From positions 620,001 to 684,000 of the forward strand of contig NZ_JAGDZB010000001.1 of assembly GCF_049116215.1 (NCBI RefSeq): DNA of 64,000 nt, read 5' to 3'. Of the stretch, positions 1 through 8,479 are shown piece after piece (positions within the stretch are counted from its first letter, which is position 1; each line of letters starts with the position of its first letter). Below the pieces are notes generated by a model. The model did not search any database. It saw nothing but the letters and a program-made list of their open reading frames with translations, and was not told the origin of the DNA. Source of the stretch: Shimia sp049116215 (lineage in GTDB: Bacteria; Pseudomonadota; Alphaproteobacteria; Rhodobacterales; Rhodobacteraceae). The position numbers and the translations under genes were made by a program.

Positions 1-596
1 TCCCCTGTCAGCAAAACCGGTGTTGGCAAAGGCGCTGCCCTTGCCATGGTGGCGCGGATTTTCTCAATCTCTGGCGAGCTGCCCAGCAAACGCGCGCGCA
101 CCTGCTCGTTACCGGAAGCCAACTCATACTTGAGTAGATAGTTTTCCCGCCGCAGATTCACCCGATCCACACAGCGCGCCACGGCGTTGAGAATCTGGTT
201 GGAGCGGAAGGGCTTCAGGACAAAATCCACGGCCCCCGCGCGCATCGCCTCAATCGCGGTGTCCATATCGGCAAAAGCGGTGATCAGGATGGTGTCGGCA
301 AAGAACCCCAACTTGCGTTGTTCGCTGAGCCACTCCAACCCGGTGGTGCCTGGCATCACGTTGTCCAGGATCACAATGTCAAAGTGGTTTGCATCCAAAA
401 ACCGACTGGCAACCTCGGTATTGGCCGCCTGCTCGACACGGGCGACCACAGGCTCCAGTATTTTCACAATAAAATTGCGAATTCCCGGCTCGTCATCGAC
501 CACCAACACCGAGGCTGCGGACAGCCCCATGCCAAATTCGGAAGACGCGCGGTCTTTGCTCCGGGAGTGGGATTGTGGTCGCTCAAGTTGGTTCAT
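1..596 (-). CDS. NtrC-type response regulator, 3' end cut by window
   Basis: This is a leftward gene whose start is in the window and whose end lies beyond position 1. The 198 visible residues hold a complete receiver domain: the acidic pair VVDDE (residues 33-36), the phosphoacceptor Asp78 in VILDNVMPG, Thr106 and Lys128 in LKPF. A linker follows, and at the edge the sequence VLLTGE is the beginning of a Walker A loop of a sigma54-interacting AAA+ domain. By family it should be a phosphorylation-dependent activator of sigma54 promoters. No partner histidine kinase is visible. The ATG at 594-596 lies 4 bases after the stop of the 41-residue gene and is transcribed with the formate dehydrogenase genes, so it may regulate them or respond to their activity (inference). 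I could not find a convincing -24/-12 promoter in the window. Confidence 0.85.
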   Translation of the reverse strand, partial: MNQLERPQSHSRSKDRASSEFGMGLSAASVLVVDDEPGIRNFIVKILEPVVARVEQAANTEVASRFLDANHFDIVILDNVMPGTTGLEWLSEQRKLGFFADTILITAFADMDTAIEAMRAGAVDFVLKPFRSNQILNAVARCVDRVNLRRENYLLKYELASGNEQVRARLLGSSPEIEKIRATMARAAPLPTPVLLTG

Positions 597-600
597 TTAC

Positions 601-726
601 TTAGTCCAGTCGCACGGAGGGTCCGCTGCCTGCTTCAGTAGTCGAAAAGCCCAGGGTGTGCAGCCCGTAATAGGCCACAACAGAAATCCCTGCGACGGTT
701 ACACAGGCTAGCAAAAAAGTTTTCAT
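601..726 (-). CDS. 41-residue single-pass membrane peptide of the formate dehydrogenase operon
   Basis: A short frame starts at the ATG at 724-726, one base after the stop of the WD40-cytochrome gene, and stops 4 bases before the response regulator. The product begins MKTFLLACVTVAGISVVAYY and has one hydrophobic stretch (about residues 3-22), then a short polar tail ending in RLD. This could be an uncleaved membrane anchor or a signal peptide that leaves a tiny exported peptide. Its exact fit between two real genes argues that it is translated. Function is not known; a small accessory subunit of the membrane-bound formate dehydrogenase or its cytochrome partner is an inference from position only. 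Confidence 0.6.
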   Translation of the reverse strand: MKTFLLACVTVAGISVVAYYGLHTLGFSTTEAGSGPSVRLD

Positions 727-727
727 C

Positions 728-2026
728 TCAGTCGTCCTTGATGTCGCTGTAAGTCCGCAGAAACTCGATGAGATCTGCACGATCCTCGGCGCGGGCGATG
801 CGCTGAACTGGCATTTTTGTACCCGCAATATACACGTCTGGTCCCAAATCAAAAAGCGCATCAATGGTTTGCGCGGACCAGACAATGTCTGAAGTCTGTA
901 AAGTGTCGGAATAGCTGTAATCAGCCACGGCGCCAGCGCGGCGACCAAATACGTTTTTAAGGGTTGGCCCAGCCCGACGCGCGCTGTCGCCGGACAGAGT
1001 GTGGCAAATGGAACATTTGCGCTGGAACTGACGTTCGCCGTTGGAGGCACTGTCATTGCCATTCAGAAAGGCGCGGTCATGTGACACCATGCGCGGTGCG
1101 TCACCTTGGTCCGACATCGGCCAACTGAACATGGCGTCATCCAGCCCGCCAGCATGCACGTTCTCGCCGTTCTTAGAGAATGCTAGCGCCCAAATTGGCC
1201 CCCGATGGGTGGCGCGAAAATCGTTGGCAACGGTCCAGTCTTTGGTGTTGAGCAGTAGGATAAACCCCTCACCATCACCAACTGCGAGATGTTGACCTTG
1301 GCGATCCAGGGACATTGCCAAGATCGGGCGACGGTCCAGCGTCACGTCTTTGATCAACGCTGCCGTTTGCACGTCGACAATTTTGGTCACGCCATCCACG
1401 GCACCAAAGGCGAGCCACCCCGCCGCTTCATTAAGCACCAGATTGTTGACGCCAAATCCATTAGAGATAAACAGCTGCCGCATGTCACCTGTGGCCACAT
1501 CATAGATTCGAATCTTGCCATCTGCCGCGCCGACAAAAAGCAGGGAGTCACTCGAGCCAAACGCCACATCGTTGACGTTGGACCCAACCTCAAGAAACCG
1601 CGGTGCAGCGCCATCAAGCGTCCAAAGTCCAACCGTTCCGTCCCAACTTGCGGACGCGACCATCTGCTGATCTGCGGATACGCGCACCGACATAACCTTG
1701 CCTTTGTGTCGGCCAAGCTCTTGCGACGTGCCGTCCGCCAAGTCCCACAGCCGCACCGCAAAATCATCTCCGCCAGACACTGCGCGGGTGTCATCAACAA
1801 AAGCCACCGTATTGACCGCAGCCTCATGGCCGTCCAGCCACCTCGGCACACGCCCGGACCACAGCCCAAGCGCGTTGTCAAAACTGGCGGTCAGAACACG
1901 TTGACCGTCCGGCGACACTGCAATCCCTTTGATGGGACCGCCGTGGCCTTCCAGGGTGAAAAACTCACCCGCCAGCGTGACCATCGGCCACAACAAGAGT
2001 GCCAGAAGTGGCGCCCACACCCGCAT
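728..2026 (-). CDS. Secreted WD40 beta-propeller fused to cytochrome c
   Basis: The product has 432 residues. Residues 1-19 look like a Sec signal peptide ending in TLAG. Residues about 25-315 consist of repeated WD40-type units, each ending in patterns such as ALGLW, AVRLWDL or GTVGLWTL, which should fold as a beta-propeller. The C-terminal 95 residues are a class I cytochrome c domain with the heme motif CSICH at 338-342, a GPTLKNVFGR stretch and a likely distal Met405 in GTKMP. The start is 3 bases after the cytochrome b gene, so it is translated with the formate dehydrogenase subunits. A periplasmic electron acceptor or a docking protein for the dehydrogenase is a reasonable inference; the combination of propeller and heme has no assigned role that I know of. 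Confidence 0.85.
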   Translation of the reverse strand: MRVWAPLLALLLWPMVTLAGEFFTLEGHGGPIKGIAVSPDGQRVLTASFDNALGLWSGRVPRWLDGHEAAVNTVAFVDDTRAVSGGDDFAVRLWDLADGTSQELGRHKGKVMSVRVSADQQMVASASWDGTVGLWTLDGAAPRFLEVGSNVNDVAFGSSDSLLFVGAADGKIRIYDVATGDMRQLFISNGFGVNNLVLNEAAGWLAFGAVDGVTKIVDVQTAALIKDVTLDRRPILAMSLDRQGQHLAVGDGEGFILLLNTKDWTVANDFRATHRGPIWALAFSKNGENVHAGGLDDAMFSWPMSDQGDAPRMVSHDRAFLNGNDSASNGERQFQRKCSICHTLSGDSARRAGPTLKNVFGRRAGAVADYSYSDTLQTSDIVWSAQTIDALFDLGPDVYIAGTKMPVQRIARAEDRADLIEFLRTYSDIKDD

Positions 2027-2029
2027 GGA

Positions 2030-3220
2030 TCATTCCGCAGGTGTGGCTTGATCCGGCGCGGCGTCTTTGGCCTTTGCCATCTCTTCGTCATACCAGATCG
2101 AGTGGTGCTCTTTGGCCCACTGTTCATCCACCTCACCGGTGGCCATGGTTTCAAGCGCACCTTCCATACCGACGCTGCCCAGATAGATGTGTGCAATAAT
2201 GATACCGATGAAGACAAAGGCGACGATGCCATGCCAGAGCTGCGACAGCTGCATCTCTTCATAGGGGCTCAGGACTTCCGGCAGAGGCGCGCCCATAATC
2301 AGATTTGGCAGGCCGGTCATGTTGATGATCTGGAAGGTCTTGGCAAACACCGAGACTTCAAACGGGAACAGCAAAGCCACACCGGACAGGGAAATCGAGA
2401 AGCCCAGAATGATCACGGACCAGAACACAATCTTCTGACCAGCGTTAAATTTCTTGGCGGGCGGGTGCACACCTTTGGAGAACAGACCGCCGGCTTTGGC
2501 CATCCATTTGATGTCGCCGCGATCCGGAATGTTGTGCTTGACCCAAATGAGGAACACAAACACCAGGCTGATCATGAAGGCCCAGGAGATGTTGTTGTGC
2601 ACCCATTTTCCCGCCTCAGCGATGTCGGCATAGATGCTATGGCCCATCCATGGGATCAGGAATTTGCGTCCGGCAATGAGGTAAAGACCGGTCAGGCCAA
2701 GTAGGATGAAGCTTACGCCCATGACCCAGTGGCAGAACCGCTCAAAGGCCGCAAAACGGATGATCATGCGGCCAGTCTTTGGCCCGTCGATCAGGATCTT
2801 CCCGCGATAGAGGTAGAAAGCAAGGATGGTCAGAGTCATCCCGCCAAGGAACCACAGACCGTATGTCAGCATTGGCCCCTCACGGAAGGCGAGCCACGCC
2901 ATGCCGGAATCTTGAATAAGCAGCCCGGTGGTTGGGCCGCGGGCGGCGGTCCGTGTATCAGCGCTGCCGTAACGCAACGCGCGGAACACTTCCGCATCTG
3001 AGGCTGTGCCACGGGTACCAAGCTGGCCAATCAACGCTTCGACGTTGCCCTGTCCGGTTGCGTCACGCCGGAAATTGTCATCCAACTTCTCGCCACGTTG
3101 ACGGGCCATAATGTCTTCCAGCGTCTGGGCACCACCTGTCGCAGCGCGATCGGGCACCTCTTGAGCGAAACCAGGCAAAGCCAACATAAAACTTAGTGCA
3201 ATCCAGAGAAGCGCGCGCAT
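2030..3220 (-). CDS. fdhC: Formate dehydrogenase gamma subunit (cytochrome b556)
   Basis: The product has 396 residues from the ATG at 3218-3220. An upstream start in the same frame would overlap fdhB and would place junk residues before the clear signal peptide (MRALLWIALSFMLALPGFAQ), so I reject it. After a periplasmic segment rich in charged residues (about 20-110) come four hydrophobic helices. Histidines in FERFCHW (His164), KWVHNN, LWHGIV and IAHIYLG are candidate ligands of the two b hemes. By family it anchors the periplasmic alpha and beta subunits and passes electrons from formate to quinone. The long N-terminal periplasmic segment is typical of the longer FdoI/FdhC variants. A 134-base gap with a strong hairpin separates it from fdhB. 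Confidence 0.92.
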   Translation of the reverse strand: MRALLWIALSFMLALPGFAQEVPDRAATGGAQTLEDIMARQRGEKLDDNFRRDATGQGNVEALIGQLGTRGTASDAEVFRALRYGSADTRTAARGPTTGLLIQDSGMAWLAFREGPMLTYGLWFLGGMTLTILAFYLYRGKILIDGPKTGRMIIRFAAFERFCHWVMGVSFILLGLTGLYLIAGRKFLIPWMGHSIYADIAEAGKWVHNNISWAFMISLVFVFLIWVKHNIPDRGDIKWMAKAGGLFSKGVHPPAKKFNAGQKIVFWSVIILGFSISLSGVALLFPFEVSVFAKTFQIINMTGLPNLIMGAPLPEVLSPYEEMQLSQLWHGIVAFVFIGIIIAHIYLGSVGMEGALETMATGEVDEQWAKEHHSIWYDEEMAKAKDAAPDQATPAE

Positions 3221-3310
3221 CACATCCTCGATGTTTGAATAGTCAAATAGCGGCCCTTTCCCGCATGGAAAGCCACCGCATCTCGTTTGAGACAGTTGTG
3301 TCTGATGTAG

Positions 3311-3336
3311 TGGCGGCGCGAGATCTCGCGCCACCA
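3311..3336 (-). repeat. Strong intercistronic hairpin between fdhB and fdhC
   Basis: The core GGCGCGAGATCTCGCGCC (3315-3332) is a perfect palindrome. It extends to 13-base arms with one mismatch (3311-3336), folding with a GATC loop. No T-run follows on the leftward strand, so it is more likely an mRNA processing or stability element than a terminator. It sits in the only long gap of the fdhABC genes. Confidence 0.7.
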
Positions 3337-3354
3337 GCAATTGAAAGCTCGGCC

Positions 3355-3948
3355 TTAGCCGCCTTTCTGTTCGTAGGCTGTACCCCAGCCCCATGCACCG
3401 GAACCAAAACCGCGTGCCACAACGCGCTCACGGTAGATCGCGGACACAACGTCCCCGTCACCCGCCAGCAGCGCTTTGGTGGAACACATCTCGGCGCAGA
3501 GAGGCAGTTTGCCTTCTGCAATCCGGTTGCGGCCATATTTGGAGAATTCCGCGTTGGAGTGGTTCTCCTCCGGGCCACCGGCACAGAAGGTACATTTGTC
3601 CATCTTGCCACGGCTGCCAAAGTTGCCTGCCTGCGGATACTGCGGCGCGCCAAACGGACACGCGTAGAAGCAGTAACCACAGCCAATGCAGAGGTCTTTG
3701 GAGTGCAGCACAACACCTTCTTCGTTCTGGTAGAAGCAATCCACCGGACACACGGCCATACAAGGCGCGTCGGAACAGTGCATACATGCCACCGAGATCG
3801 AACGCTCACCCGGGTTGCCGTCGTTGATGGTGACAACACGGCGCCGGTTGATGCCCCAAGGCACCTCATGCTCGTTCTTACAGGCCGTTACACAGGCGTT
3901 GCATTCGATGCAGCGTTCTGCGTCACAGAGAAACTTTGCTCTTGCCAT
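3355..3948 (-). CDS. fdhB: Formate dehydrogenase beta subunit, four-cluster ferredoxin
   Basis: The product has 197 residues and 16 or more cysteines arranged as four [4Fe-4S] sites. Examples are CIECNACVTAC (residues 13-23), CMHCSDAPCMAVCP, CIGCGYCFYACPFG and CTFCAGG with a later CAEMC. This is the HybA/FdnH-like electron-transfer subunit that carries electrons from the catalytic subunit to the cytochrome b. There is no signal peptide, as expected for a subunit exported by hitch-hiking on the Tat signal of the alpha subunit. The start at 3948 has a GGAGAG site directly after the fdhA stop, a gap of 12 bases. There is no C-terminal membrane helix, unlike E. coli FdnH, so it resembles the fdh3B type. 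Confidence 0.93.
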   Translation of the reverse strand: MARAKFLCDAERCIECNACVTACKNEHEVPWGINRRRVVTINDGNPGERSISVACMHCSDAPCMAVCPVDCFYQNEEGVVLHSKDLCIGCGYCFYACPFGAPQYPQAGNFGSRGKMDKCTFCAGGPEENHSNAEFSKYGRNRIAEGKLPLCAEMCSTKALLAGDGDVVSAIYRERVVARGFGSGAWGWGTAYEQKGG

Positions 3949-3960
3949 TTCTCTCTCTCC

Positions 3961-6855
3961 TTAAGCTGCCCAGATTTTGCAAAGAGTGGTCTTGGTCTCT
4001 TGCATCTGAGTCACGCTGTCATAGCCATAGGTTTGTGCCGTGTTGGTGCTTTCCCCCAACACATATGGGTCGGCGCCTGCTGGGTATTTGTCCCGCAGAT
4101 CCTTCCCTTCGAAGTGACCACCAAAGTGGAACGGCATAAAGGCAACGCCTGCGCCAACCCGGTTGGTGAGCATGGCCATAACTTTGACCTTGCCGCCCTC
4201 TGGGCCTTCGACCCAAACCTGTGACCGGTCACGGATGCCAAGATCATTCGCATCACGCGGGTTGATCTCCACAAACATGTCCTGCTGCAGTTCAGCCAGC
4301 CATGGGTTGGAGCGGGTCTCTTCACCACCACCTTCGTATTCCACCAGTCGACCGGACGTCAGGATGATTGGGTAATCCTTGCTGAAGTCGTTCTTCTGGA
4401 TGGAAGCATACATGGTTGGCAGACGGTAGAACTTCCGATCCTCATAGGTCGGGTAGTCCTCAACCAAGTCACGACGCGGTGTGTAGAGCGGCTCGCGGTG
4501 CAGCGGCACCGGATCCGGGAATGTCCACACAACGGCACGAGCCTTGGCGTTACCAAACGGCGCACACTCGTGTTTGATCGCAACCCGCTGGATACCGCCG
4601 GAAAGGTCGGTTTTCCAGTTGGTCTTTGGACCAGCCACAGCCTCGATGGAGGCACGCTCTTCGTCCGTCAGGTCGCCGTCCCAACCAAGGTCCATCAGCA
4701 TCTGCATGGTGAACTCTGGATAGCCGTCCTGGATCTCGGAATCCAAGCTTGCGACACCTTCGGCCAAGAGATTCTGACCGTCACGTTCCACACCAAAGCG
4801 GGCGCGGAAAGTCAAACCACCCTCAGAGACACGTTTGGACATGTCATAGAGGTTTGGTGTGCCTGGGTGGTTCAGCTCCTCGTCACCCCAGCATGGCCAT
4901 GGCAGACCGTAGTAGTCACCATCTGCAGGGCCACCGTTGGCGCGCAGCGTGGTGCGGTCAAAGGTGTGCTGGTTCGCCATGTGCTTCTTGATGCGCTCTG
5001 GCGTCTGACCGGTGTAACCAATCGTCCACATACCTTTGTTGAACTCGCGTGTGACGCTTTCAATGTTAGGTGTGTTTTCATCTTCCATCTCGATGTTGCG
5101 GAAGAAACGATCTGCCCAGCCAAACTTGTTGGCGAACATGCCCATGATCTCATGGTCCGGCTTGCTCTCAAAGAGCGGAGCCACAACCTGATCACGCCAC
5201 TGTAGCGAGCGGTTTGAAGCGGTGACAGAGCCACGGGTTTCAAACTGCGTACAGGCTGGCAACAGGTAAACACCGTCGGTCCGGTCATGAAGCACGGCGG
5301 AAACGGTTGGATACGGGTCAACTACAACCAGCATGTCCAGCTTTTCCATCGCGGTTTTCATCTCGCGACCACGGGTCTGAGAGTTTGGCGCGTGGCCCCA
5401 AAGCACCATGGCACGGACTTTGTCCGGGTTGTCCATGTTCTCAGGATCTTCCAGAACACCATCGATCCAGCGCGACACCGGAATACCAGTGAGGTTCTGA
5501 AGCGACTTTTCTTTACCGTCCGCTGCGGTGGTTTTGGCAAACTGGCCATTCAGCCATTCGCCATCTTCTTCCCACACACGTCCCCAGTGCGCCCAAGCGC
5601 CTTTGGACAGGCCGTAGTAGCCTGGCAGGGTGTGGCTCAACACGCCAAGGTCGGTTGCGCCTTGTACGTTGTCGTGACCACGGAAGATGTTGGTACCACC
5701 ACCCTCGGTGCCCATGTTGCCAAGGGCCAGCTGCAAAATGCAGTACGCGCGGGTGTTGTTGTTACCGTTGGTGTGCTGCGTCCCACCCATACACCAGATC
5801 ACGGTGCCTGGACGGTTGTTCACCAGTTGACGTGCCACACGGCGCAGTTGCTCACCAGGAGCCCCGGTCACGCGTTCCACTTCTTCTGGGTTCCAGCTGC
5901 GCACTTCGTCACGGATCTGATCCATGCCCCAAACACGGGTGCGGATGAACTCTTTGTCTTCCCAACCGTTTTCGAAGATGTGCCACAGAATGCCCCACAC
6001 CAGCGCCACATCGGTGCCGGGACGGAAGCGCACATATTCATCTGCGTGGGCCGCCGTACGCGTGAAGCGTGGGTCACACACGATCAGCGGTGCGTTGTTG
6101 CGCTCTTTTGCGCGCAGCACGTGCAACAGGGAAACCGGGTGAGCTTCAGCCGGGTTGCCGCCAATGATGAAGATGGCTTTGGAGTTGTGGATGTCGTTGT
6201 AGGAGTTGGTCATGGCGCCGTAGCCCCATGTGTTCGCTACACCCGCAACCGTGGTGGAGTGACAGATACGCGCCTGGTGATCCACGTTGTTGGTGCCCCA
6301 ATAGGCCGCAAACTTGCGGAACAGATACGCCTGTTCGTTGTTGTGCTTGGCTGACCCCAGCCAATACACACTGTCAGGGCCGCTTTCTTCGCGGATCTGG
6401 TTCATGCCGTCGCCGATCTCGTCGATCGCCTGTTCCCAGCTGATGCGCTTCCACTCACCACCCTCTTTTTTCATGGGGTACTTCAGGCGGCGTTCACCGT
6501 GGGCGTGTTCACGCACCGATGCGCCTTTGGCACAGTGGGCCCCGAGGTTAAACGGGCTGTCCCAACCAGGCTCTTGCCCAATCCAGACACCGCTTTGAAC
6601 TTCGGCCACAACGGTACAACCCACAGAACAGTGGGTACATACGGATTTGATGGTTTGAACGGCAGTATTTGCGGCGTCTTGCGCCTGCGCCTGAGTAACG
6701 GTGCCACCGGTGGCACCAATCGCTGCCAGTCCACCAATGGCGAGACCGGATCCACGCAAAAATGTGCGTCGATCCACAGCTTTTTCAGCTGCGACAGACA
6801 GGATACTTGTCCGCTGGGGGCGTCGCGCAACCCCGTTGGTCTTTTTCCTTAGCAT
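3961..6855 (-). CDS. fdhA: Formate dehydrogenase catalytic (alpha) subunit, Tat-exported
   Basis: The product has 964 residues from the ATG at 6853-6855, which has an ideal GGGAGG site; an in-frame ATG 51 bases upstream lacks one. A Tat signal is present (RRTFLRG, Arg29-Arg30, then a hydrophobic stretch). A [4Fe-4S] site follows at Cys73, Cys76, Cys80 and Cys108. The catalytic pair is Cys198-His199 in ARICHST, so the enzyme uses cysteine rather than selenocysteine. The rest matches the molybdopterin-guanine dinucleotide oxidoreductase fold. It should oxidise formate to CO2 in the periplasm using Mo or W bound by two pterins. A tungstate transporter 8 kb away favours tungsten (inference). The gene is flanked by its chaperone genes upstream and its beta and gamma subunits downstream. 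Confidence 0.95.
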   Translation of the reverse strand: MLRKKTNGVARRPQRTSILSVAAEKAVDRRTFLRGSGLAIGGLAAIGATGGTVTQAQAQDAANTAVQTIKSVCTHCSVGCTVVAEVQSGVWIGQEPGWDSPFNLGAHCAKGASVREHAHGERRLKYPMKKEGGEWKRISWEQAIDEIGDGMNQIREESGPDSVYWLGSAKHNNEQAYLFRKFAAYWGTNNVDHQARICHSTTVAGVANTWGYGAMTNSYNDIHNSKAIFIIGGNPAEAHPVSLLHVLRAKERNNAPLIVCDPRFTRTAAHADEYVRFRPGTDVALVWGILWHIFENGWEDKEFIRTRVWGMDQIRDEVRSWNPEEVERVTGAPGEQLRRVARQLVNNRPGTVIWCMGGTQHTNGNNNTRAYCILQLALGNMGTEGGGTNIFRGHDNVQGATDLGVLSHTLPGYYGLSKGAWAHWGRVWEEDGEWLNGQFAKTTAADGKEKSLQNLTGIPVSRWIDGVLEDPENMDNPDKVRAMVLWGHAPNSQTRGREMKTAMEKLDMLVVVDPYPTVSAVLHDRTDGVYLLPACTQFETRGSVTASNRSLQWRDQVVAPLFESKPDHEIMGMFANKFGWADRFFRNIEMEDENTPNIESVTREFNKGMWTIGYTGQTPERIKKHMANQHTFDRTTLRANGGPADGDYYGLPWPCWGDEELNHPGTPNLYDMSKRVSEGGLTFRARFGVERDGQNLLAEGVASLDSEIQDGYPEFTMQMLMDLGWDGDLTDEERASIEAVAGPKTNWKTDLSGGIQRVAIKHECAPFGNAKARAVVWTFPDPVPLHREPLYTPRRDLVEDYPTYEDRKFYRLPTMYASIQKNDFSKDYPIILTSGRLVEYEGGGEETRSNPWLAELQQDMFVEINPRDANDLGIRDRSQVWVEGPEGGKVKVMAMLTNRVGAGVAFMPFHFGGHFEGKDLRDKYPAGADPYVLGESTNTAQTYGYDSVTQMQETKTTLCKIWAA

Positions 6856-6909
6856 TCTTTCCTCCCTTGCTGCCCCGTTTGTCGAGGCTGGCTCGGTTAG
6901 TCTCAAAAT

Positions 6910-6944
6910 CCCGACCGGTGGGCGTCACGCAACCAGTGGTCGGG
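6910..6944 (-). repeat. Inverted repeat upstream of fdhA
   Basis: CCCGACC (6910-6916) pairs with GGTCGGG (6938-6944) across a 21-base loop, in the 110-base gap between the small Tat-peptide gene and fdhA. It would form a moderate hairpin in the operon transcript. It could set the relative expression of the small upstream genes and the large catalytic gene; there is no T-run. Confidence 0.4.
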
Positions 6945-6965
6945 GGCGGGTGTGATAACGTCCGA

Positions 6966-7157
6966 TCAGAACCGGGTGCTATCGAGGTATGCGCGGGTGT
7001 GCGCGGTGTCCTGCATCTCGGTGCGAGACAGATCAGCTGGCTGTGCTTCCGCCGCCTGTGGCGACATGGCTACAACTGCTGCAGCTGCTGGGGCTGCTGC
7101 TGTTGCGAGCTTCAGAAAATCACGCCGACTGGCGCCTTTTTCGTCTGGCTTGCTCAT
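6966..7157 (-). CDS. Small Tat-signal protein of formate dehydrogenase loci
   Basis: The product has 63 residues and is almost entirely a Tat signal: SRRDFLKLA at residues 10-18, an alanine-rich hydrophobic stretch and an AEA cleavage region near residue 38. A mature tail of about 25 residues, rich in polar residues, remains. It matches the 'formate dehydrogenase region Tat target' family, short proteins found directly before fdhA genes. The start has an AAGGAG site 6 bases upstream. Its role is unknown; its position suggests a bound accessory peptide or help with co-export of the catalytic subunit. Confidence 0.85.
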   Translation of the reverse strand: MSKPDEKGASRRDFLKLATAAAPAAAAVVAMSPQAAEAQPADLSRTEMQDTAHTRAYLDSTRF

Positions 7158-7208
7158 GGCGAGCTCCTTGTTTTGGGTCGGTCGGGGTCCGACGGTTTCA
7201 AATGACGT

Positions 7209-7817
7209 TTAGTCCGCCCCCATGCGGAACGCCTGCGTTTCAATCTCGAGGAAGGCTTTGCCCACCGTGCCCACCGGCGCGTAGAGCACCGAGTTTTGCG
7301 CCGCTTCCAAATCGGAAAAGAAGTGCTCCGCCCAAGCGGCGATGTGGGTGAAGAAGAAATCTTTTTGCTTTTGCAGCGGCACCGGCTCGCCAAAACGACC
7401 ACGGATCATACCCGCCATCATCTCCAGCAAGCTGGCGATGTTGTCTTCCGGCTCATACACATTTGGCGCGCGGGTGATGCGCAACGCCGCCATATCCGCC
7501 CGCAGACTGGCCAGCGGCTTTTCGTTCAAAAAGCCGGTCAGATAGTACGAGGCAAACGGCATCAGCTCACCGCGGCCCAGGCCGATGAACAGCGCGTTGA
7601 ACTCGCTCTCCACAGCGGCGGCATTTGTGGCTTTGGCCACGCGGGCCAAGGTGCTGATCGCCTGACCAAGGTCGCTGTCATCGCCACCCAATGCGGCGGC
7701 ATGTTGCAACAGATCTTTGCTTGGCGGGTTGGCCAAAAGGGCGGCCAGAAAATCGTAAAGATCCGCGCGCAGCAGATCCTCTTCGGCAACGTGGGTGTCG
7801 GTGACGGCTTGGCTCAT
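7209..7817 (-). CDS. TorD/DmsD-family chaperone for formate dehydrogenase
   Basis: The 202-residue, all-helical product has the TorD-family core: SEFNALFIGLGRGELMPFAS, then YYLTGFLNEKPLASLRADM and a later DNIASLLEMMAGM. These chaperones bind the Tat signal of molybdo- or tungsto-enzymes, hold the apoprotein for cofactor insertion and block early export. The gene lies 2 bases after DUF3306 and one short gene before fdhA, so its client is almost certainly FdhA. The AGAGAGGG site before the ATG at 7817 supports the start. Confidence 0.88.
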   Translation of the reverse strand: MSQAVTDTHVAEEDLLRADLYDFLAALLANPPSKDLLQHAAALGGDDSDLGQAISTLARVAKATNAAAVESEFNALFIGLGRGELMPFASYYLTGFLNEKPLASLRADMAALRITRAPNVYEPEDNIASLLEMMAGMIRGRFGEPVPLQKQKDFFFTHIAAWAEHFFSDLEAAQNSVLYAPVGTVGKAFLEIETQAFRMGAD

Positions 7818-7819
7818 CG

Positions 7820-8479
7820 CTATACCCTCTCTTCAGTCGTTTCTGATGCGGCAAACTCAAACCGCATACGGCGACGCAAAGGGGCAACAGGGAGCGCCTC
7901 CGCATCAGGGAATGGTTCAGTAGGAGCCTCAGCTTCGGCCACCACAGCAATTGGTGCAACCTCTTCGACCTCGGCCTCATCACTCTCGTCAGAGCTCTCA
8001 ACCAGGGCCGCGTCAGCCTGCACTTCAAAGTCTTCCAGCGAGACGCGACCTTCCGCCAAAGCGTTGGCCTCTTCTTCCTGCCGCGCCATCTCTTTTACGT
8101 GTTCCAGCATGCCTTTGCCCACCTGGTAGGTGGTTTGAATGGCCTCCACGGCCATCGCGCTGTCGGTGAAGTCTTCGCCGTAGTCCACAAGCTCATCGAT
8201 GTTGGCCAACACGGGATTGCTCAGCCACAGTTTCCGCAACGCCCGACGGCGAATGCGCTCCGGCACGGCTTTTTCCAAAAACACCGAGAAGTCATCGCCT
8301 TTTTCAAGCGCATCCGGGTCCGGCAAATCCAGCTCCGCCAAAATCTCTGCGTCCGACTTCTCTTCAAGCTCCGCATGAGCCTGCGCCAGATCTGCCTTCT
8401 CAACGGCCACAACTTCGGCTTCAGCCTCCGCTGCAACGCCCGCCTTTCGACGCGCCCAGAAATCTCCACCGCGGCTCAA
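7820..8479 (-). CDS. DUF3306 family protein
   Basis: The product has 219 residues and is soluble. It begins with the family pattern near GGDFWARRKAGV, followed by an acidic, alanine- and glutamate-rich segment (about residues 20-60). A conserved middle block reads LPDPDALEKGDDFSVFL and RRALRKLWLSNPVLANIDEL, and the tail is low-complexity and acidic, ending in a basic RRRMRFEFA. The family is found almost only in formate dehydrogenase or molybdoenzyme loci, usually paired with DUF3305. Here the two overlap by 4 bases (ATGA). No biochemical role is established; assembly of the dehydrogenase is inferred. Confidence 0.8.
   Translation of the reverse strand: MSRGGDFWARRKAGVAAEAEAEVVAVEKADLAQAHAELEEKSDAEILAELDLPDPDALEKGDDFSVFLEKAVPERIRRRALRKLWLSNPVLANIDELVDYGEDFTDSAMAVEAIQTTYQVGKGMLEHVKEMARQEEEANALAEGRVSLEDFEVQADAALVESSDESDEAEVEEVAPIAVVAEAEAPTEPFPDAEALPVAPLRRRMRFEFAASETTEERV

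Noticed and set aside
1289..2704. A 471-residue rightward frame opposite the WD40-cytochrome and cytochrome b genes
   Set aside because: Antisense to two well-supported genes; composition dominated by His and Arg with no motif.
3961..6855. Selenocysteine in the formate dehydrogenase
   Set aside because: The catalytic position is an ordinary cysteine (Cys198) and the frame has no internal TGA.
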